This document shows positions 7,507 to 10,020 of a stretch of DNA of 10,020 nt, one piece after another (the first letter of the stretch is position 1; the number at the start of each line of letters is the position of its first letter). A program made the translations under genes and the position numbers. The notes beneath the pieces were generated by a model. That model was given only the letters and a program-made list of their open reading frames with translations. It was not told the origin of the DNA and searched no databases. This DNA comes from Sutterella sp. (lineage in GTDB: Bacteria; Pseudomonadota; Gammaproteobacteria; Burkholderiales; Burkholderiaceae_F), in contig DNBE01000008.1 in assembly GCA_003543795.1 (NCBI GenBank), positions 1-10,020 of the forward strand, given 5' to 3'.

Positions 7507-8016
7507 ATGACACCGTTTTTTATCCTTGGTAGTCATTCGTTTATGGTTGATATCTTTGAGAAAACTTTCATCATCGGACCCGAATCGATTGACGTGCTTG
7601 GGCACGTCAATAATCGAGAATATTTGCGCTTTATGGAAATCGTCGCTCTCGAGCACGCGGATCTCCTCGGTTGGGGAACGCAAGCTTGCTTAAAGCGAGG
7701 CGAAGCCTGGGTCGCGCGAGAACATTGGGCGGAATTTCTTCGCCCGACGTTTTTGGGCGACGAATTAACCGCTTACACTTGGGTTCAAGCGCATCACGCT
7801 TCGAGATCCCTTCGGCGCTACGCCATCAAACGCGATAAAAAGCTGGTCTTCGTGGGCGCGACGGAATGGGCCTATATCGACATGAAAACGGGTCGAGCTT
7901 TAGACATCCCGCAAGATATCGGCTTGGCGTTTCCGATTGTTGACGCAGACGATTCGCGCCTTGCCGAATTAGGGATTTCTCGCCCTGTTCGTTTTACCCC
8001 TGAGTGGGTCGCATAA
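7507..8016 (+). CDS. Hotdog-fold acyl-CoA thioesterase (4HBT family, YbgC/FadM-like)
   Basis: The 169-residue product resembles single-domain hotdog thioesterases, which hydrolyse acyl-CoA or acyl-ACP thioesters in the cytoplasm. The key motif is IDVLGHVNNREYLRFME (28-44), matching the family pattern D-x-x-G-H-V-N-N-x-x-Y. D29 is the likely catalytic acid, followed by the hydrophobic helix and beta-sheet strands (about 69-125). It has no signal peptide or membrane segment. The ATG at 7507 follows GAAAGGG (7496-7502) by four bases. Met13 at 7543 fits the family N-terminus equally well but has no ribosome-binding site. It diverges from mrcA and precedes the mla genes on the same strand by 104 bases, which hints at envelope lipid metabolism, although a separate promoter lies between. 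The exact substrate cannot be told. Confidence 0.87.
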   Translation: MTPFFILGSHSFMVDIFEKTFIIGPESIDVLGHVNNREYLRFMEIVALEHADLLGWGTQACLKRGEAWVAREHWAEFLRPTFLGDELTAYTWVQAHHASRSLRRYAIKRDKKLVFVGATEWAYIDMKTGRALDIPQDIGLAFPIVDADDSRLAELGISRPVRFTPEWVA

Positions 8017-8050
8017 AAGCTACAAATAAGAGCGGTTTGGGCGCGATTTT

Positions 8051-8079
8051 TTGATTTAGAATTAACGGGTACTTATATT
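8051..8079 (+). promoter_or_regulatory. Sigma-70-like promoter for the mlaFED operon
   Basis: TTGATT (8051-8056) and TATATT (8074-8079) are separated by exactly 17 bases, close to the consensus TTGACA and TATAAT. A start site near 8086 would leave a leader of about 35 bases before the mlaF GTG. It is the best promoter match in the window and suggests the mla genes are transcribed independently of the upstream thioesterase. Confidence 0.65.
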
Positions 8080-8082
8080 GTA

Positions 8083-8098
8083 CTGAACGATTATTCAG
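8083..8098 (+). promoter_or_regulatory. Inverted repeat at the predicted mlaF transcription start
   Basis: CTGAA and TTCAG are perfect 5-bp arms around a 6-base spacer, beginning three bases after the -10 box. The position would suit a repressor operator or a short hairpin at the 5' end of the mRNA. The arms are short enough to occur by chance. Confidence 0.3.
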
Positions 8099-8109
8099 AA
8101 TTCGTAATT

Positions 8110-8113
8110 AGGA
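8110..8113 (+). promoter_or_regulatory. Ribosome-binding site of mlaF
   Basis: AGGA ends seven bases before the GTG at 8121. This supports that non-ATG start, which also begins exactly where family similarity begins. Confidence 0.6.
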
Positions 8114-8120
8114 CTTTTTC

Positions 8121-8927
8121 GTGGACGATTTCATCACCGTCAACCATTTAACTTTCGGTTACGCGACGCGCGTCATTCTCGAAGACGTGTCGTTACGTTT
8201 TAAGAGGGGATCGGTTGTCGCCATTATGGGCGGCTCCGGGATGGGTAAGACGACGCTTTTAAAGTTAATCGGGGGTTTAATCGAACCCGATGCCGGCACG
8301 ATTACGATGGACGGCACGACCGTTGACGCAAATGACAGCGCCACCATGTATAAATTGCGTCGCCGCATGGGAATGCTCTTTCAGTTCGGCGCTCTATTTA
8401 CCGATATGAGCGTTTTAGATAACGTGGCTTTTCCCTTGCGAGAACAAACGCAATTGTCTGATGAAATCATCATCGATTTGGCGCTCATGAAATTAAACGC
8501 CGTGGGTCTAAGAGGCGCGGCGCATTTGATGCCAAGCGAAATTTCGGGCGGTATGGCGCGTCGTGTAGCGCTCGCGCGCACGATTGCGCTCGATCCCGAA
8601 CTCATCATGTATGACGAACCGTTTGCGGGTTTGGATCCGATTTCGATGGGCGTGACCGCGCAACTCATGCGTAAATTAAATGACGCCCTAAACGCGACGA
8701 GCATCATCGTCACGCACGATGTACCCGAGACGTTTGCGATTGCGGATTATGTTTATATGATTGCCTCGGGCAAAATCGCTGCCGAAGGAACGCCCGCGCA
8801 ATTGAGTGCTTCGCAAGAGCCTTACGTCAGACAGTTTTTGGACGGTTTACCCGACGGACCTGTTAAGTTTCATTATCCGGCTTCCGCCATCGCGGAAGAT
8901 TTCGGACTTGCCGGAGGTCAGTCGTGA
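8121..8927 (+). CDS. mlaF: Phospholipid ABC transporter ATP-binding protein MlaF
   Basis: MlaF is the cytoplasmic ATPase of the MlaFEDB inner-membrane complex, which moves phospholipids between the inner and outer membranes and maintains outer-membrane lipid asymmetry. The 268 residues carry Walker A GGSGMGKTT (37-45, K43), the Q-loop Q88, the signature ISGGMARR (141-148), Walker B LIMYDEP (161-167) and the switch histidine H199. The M in SGGM instead of Q, and the C-terminal tail VRQFLDGLPDGPVKF (236-250), are typical of MlaF and help separate it from other ABC ATPases. It starts with GTG, preceded by AGGA, and overlaps mlaE by four bases (GTGA). A good promoter lies just upstream. The assignment is secure. 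Confidence 0.96.
   Translation: MDDFITVNHLTFGYATRVILEDVSLRFKRGSVVAIMGGSGMGKTTLLKLIGGLIEPDAGTITMDGTTVDANDSATMYKLRRRMGMLFQFGALFTDMSVLDNVAFPLREQTQLSDEIIIDLALMKLNAVGLRGAAHLMPSEISGGMARRVALARTIALDPELIMYDEPFAGLDPISMGVTAQLMRKLNDALNATSIIVTHDVPETFAIADYVYMIASGKIAAEGTPAQLSASQEPYVRQFLDGLPDGPVKFHYPASAIAEDFGLAGGQS
8913..8918 (+). promoter_or_regulatory. Strong ribosome-binding site of mlaE inside mlaF
   Basis: GGAGGT lies five bases before the GTG at 8924 and within the last codons of mlaF. This near-perfect site supports the GTG start, the strongest initiation signal in the window. It may also compensate for the overlap with the mlaF stop. Confidence 0.75.
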
Positions 8928-9700
8928 ACGCCATCATTCGTTTAGGCACTTGGACGCTCGACCAGATTCGGCATGTCGGGCGGTTAACGATTTTCGCGAT
9001 TTCGATTGCGAGGGTTTTACCCAAAGCGCTCACACGCTTTTCGCTGATCGTTCAACAGATTCACTTCATCGGCAATTATTCGTTAATCATTATTGCCGTA
9101 TCAGGTCTTTTCGTGGGATTTGTGCTCGCGCTTCAAGGCTATTTCATTTTGGTGCGCTACGGTAGCGAACAAGCTTTGGGCGTGATGGTAGCTTTATCTT
9201 TAGCTCGCGAACTCGGGCCGGTTGTGACGGCACTTTTATTTGCCGGACGAGCGGGAACGTCGCTAACGGCAGAAATCGGGTTGATGCGCGCGGGCGAACA
9301 AGTCGCCGCGATGGAAATGATGGGTGTGAATCCCGTCACGCGCGTCATCGCGCCGAGGTTTGTCGCGACGGTTATTTCGCTTCCGATTCTTTCGGTGATT
9401 TTTACGGCTATCGGCATTATGGGCGCCTGGCTCGTGGGTGTCGTCATGATCGGGATTGACGGCGGGGCGTTTTGGTCTCAGATGCAAGACGGGGTCGACG
9501 TCGGGACCGACGTCCTTTATAGCCTTATTAAAGCCGTAGTTTTTGCCGTTGCCGTCGGGTTGATTTCTTTATATCAGGGCTATCACGCGAGACCTACGCC
9601 CGAAGGCGTCAGTCGCGCGACGACGCGTACCGTCGTCGTATCGTCTTTGATGGTTTTGGGTCTAGATTTCATTATGACCGCACTTATGTTCTCTATTTAG
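8924..9700 (+). CDS. mlaE: Phospholipid ABC transporter permease MlaE
   Basis: MlaE is the inner-membrane permease of the Mla phospholipid transporter; two copies pair with MlaF dimers and a hexameric MlaD ring. The 258 residues match the family length of about 260. There is an amphipathic N-terminal region (1-45), then hydrophobic segments at about 53-75, 88-108, 146-176, 198-218 and 235-257. The cytoplasmic coupling segment AEIGLMRAGEQVAAMEMMG (116-134) is the hallmark of the MlaE/permease family and contacts the ATPase. It starts with GTG overlapping the mlaF stop (GTGA) behind GGAGGT. mlaD follows 14 bases after its stop, so the three genes form an operon. Confidence 0.96.
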   Translation: MNAIIRLGTWTLDQIRHVGRLTIFAISIARVLPKALTRFSLIVQQIHFIGNYSLIIIAVSGLFVGFVLALQGYFILVRYGSEQALGVMVALSLARELGPVVTALLFAGRAGTSLTAEIGLMRAGEQVAAMEMMGVNPVTRVIAPRFVATVISLPILSVIFTAIGIMGAWLVGVVMIGIDGGAFWSQMQDGVDVGTDVLYSLIKAVVFAVAVGLISLYQGYHARPTPEGVSRATTRTVVVSSLMVLGLDFIMTALMFSI

Positions 9701-9714
9701 GAAGGTTTACGTTT

Positions 9715-10020
9715 ATGGAACGCAAAGAAAAGAAAAACAGAACGGTCGAACTTTTAGTCGGGCTTTTCGTGGTTGCGGGCTTTGCCGCGCTCCTTTTTAC
9801 GGCACTTAAAGCCGCGAATCTCGGAACCTTCTCGATGGGAACGAAAACCTATACGGTATGCGCTCAATTTGAGAATATCGGCGGCCTAAAGCCTCGCGCA
9901 CCGGTGAAAAGCGCGGGGGTTGTTATCGGACGCGTGACGACGATTAGTTTCGATCAAACGACATTTCAAGCGCGAGTTGATATGGAAATCGAGTCGAAGT
10001 ATCAATTCCCGATCGATACC
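9715..10020 (+). CDS. mlaD: Phospholipid-binding MCE-domain protein MlaD, 3' end outside window
   Basis: MlaD is an inner-membrane-anchored MCE protein that forms a periplasmic hexamer handling phospholipids on their way through MlaFEDB. The first 102 codons are present. They encode a positively charged cytoplasmic start (MERKEKKNR), one membrane anchor (about 11-32) and the beginning of the MCE domain (from about 45), with the conserved FENIGGLKPRAPVKSAGVVIG (52-72, cited in part). The frame stays open to the window edge. GGAAGG (9700-9705), nine bases before the ATG, gives a good ribosome-binding site. By the known gene order, mlaC and perhaps mlaA or mlaB should follow outside the window. 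Confidence 0.95.
   Translation, partial: MERKEKKNRTVELLVGLFVVAGFAALLFTALKAANLGTFSMGTKTYTVCAQFENIGGLKPRAPVKSAGVVIGRVTTISFDQTTFQARVDMEIESKYQFPIDT

Noticed and set aside
8017..8052. A possible terminator after the thioesterase, suggested by the GC-rich stretch ending in a run of six T at 8047-8052.
   Set aside because: I could not find a stable inverted repeat directly before the T-run, and the last Ts form part of the -35 box of the mlaF promoter.

Overview
This window is mostly housekeeping chromosome from a Gram-negative bacterium, most likely a betaproteobacterium (Burkholderiales). That placement rests on the neighbourhood hemB, engB, lysA, lptM, cyaY, mrcA and on the mla lipid-transport genes with family-typical motifs. 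Base composition looks close to half GC. The mixed codon use and the AspT/YidE-type transporter would suit a host-associated, anaerobic lineage such as Sutterellaceae, but this is inference from gene content and not a phylogenetic result.

Left part (1-4604, minus strand): five genes all point left and may form one transcription unit, lptM, lysA, an aspartate:alanine-exchanger-family transporter, engB and hemB (cut by the window edge). lptM and lysA overlap by ATGA. The later gaps are 57, 64 and 18 bases. No convincing intrinsic terminator is visible between the genes, but two hairpins sit in the gaps, and the one before engB covers its ribosome-binding site.

Middle (4605-7322): cyaY (frataxin) diverges from lptM with only 13 bases between the start codons. 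It then runs head-on into mrcA (penicillin-binding protein 1A), whose stop codon shares the palindrome TTAA with the cyaY stop.

Right part (7323-10020, plus strand): a 184-base divergent gap leads to a hotdog-fold acyl-CoA thioesterase. A further gap carrying a good sigma-70-like promoter leads to mlaF, mlaE and mlaD (cut by the window edge), the start of the operon for the phospholipid transporter that maintains outer-membrane lipid asymmetry. MlaFED, PBP1A and LptM all serve the cell envelope. LysA supplies lysine and consumes meso-diaminopimelate, linking it to the peptidoglycan precursor pool.

I see no tRNA or rRNA gene, CRISPR array, insertion sequence, phage gene or defence system, and no new multi-gene system. 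The points worth a second look are small: hairpins at the engB and thioesterase starts, very tight gene junctions, and neighbours that differ from the arrangement I recall in related bacteria.
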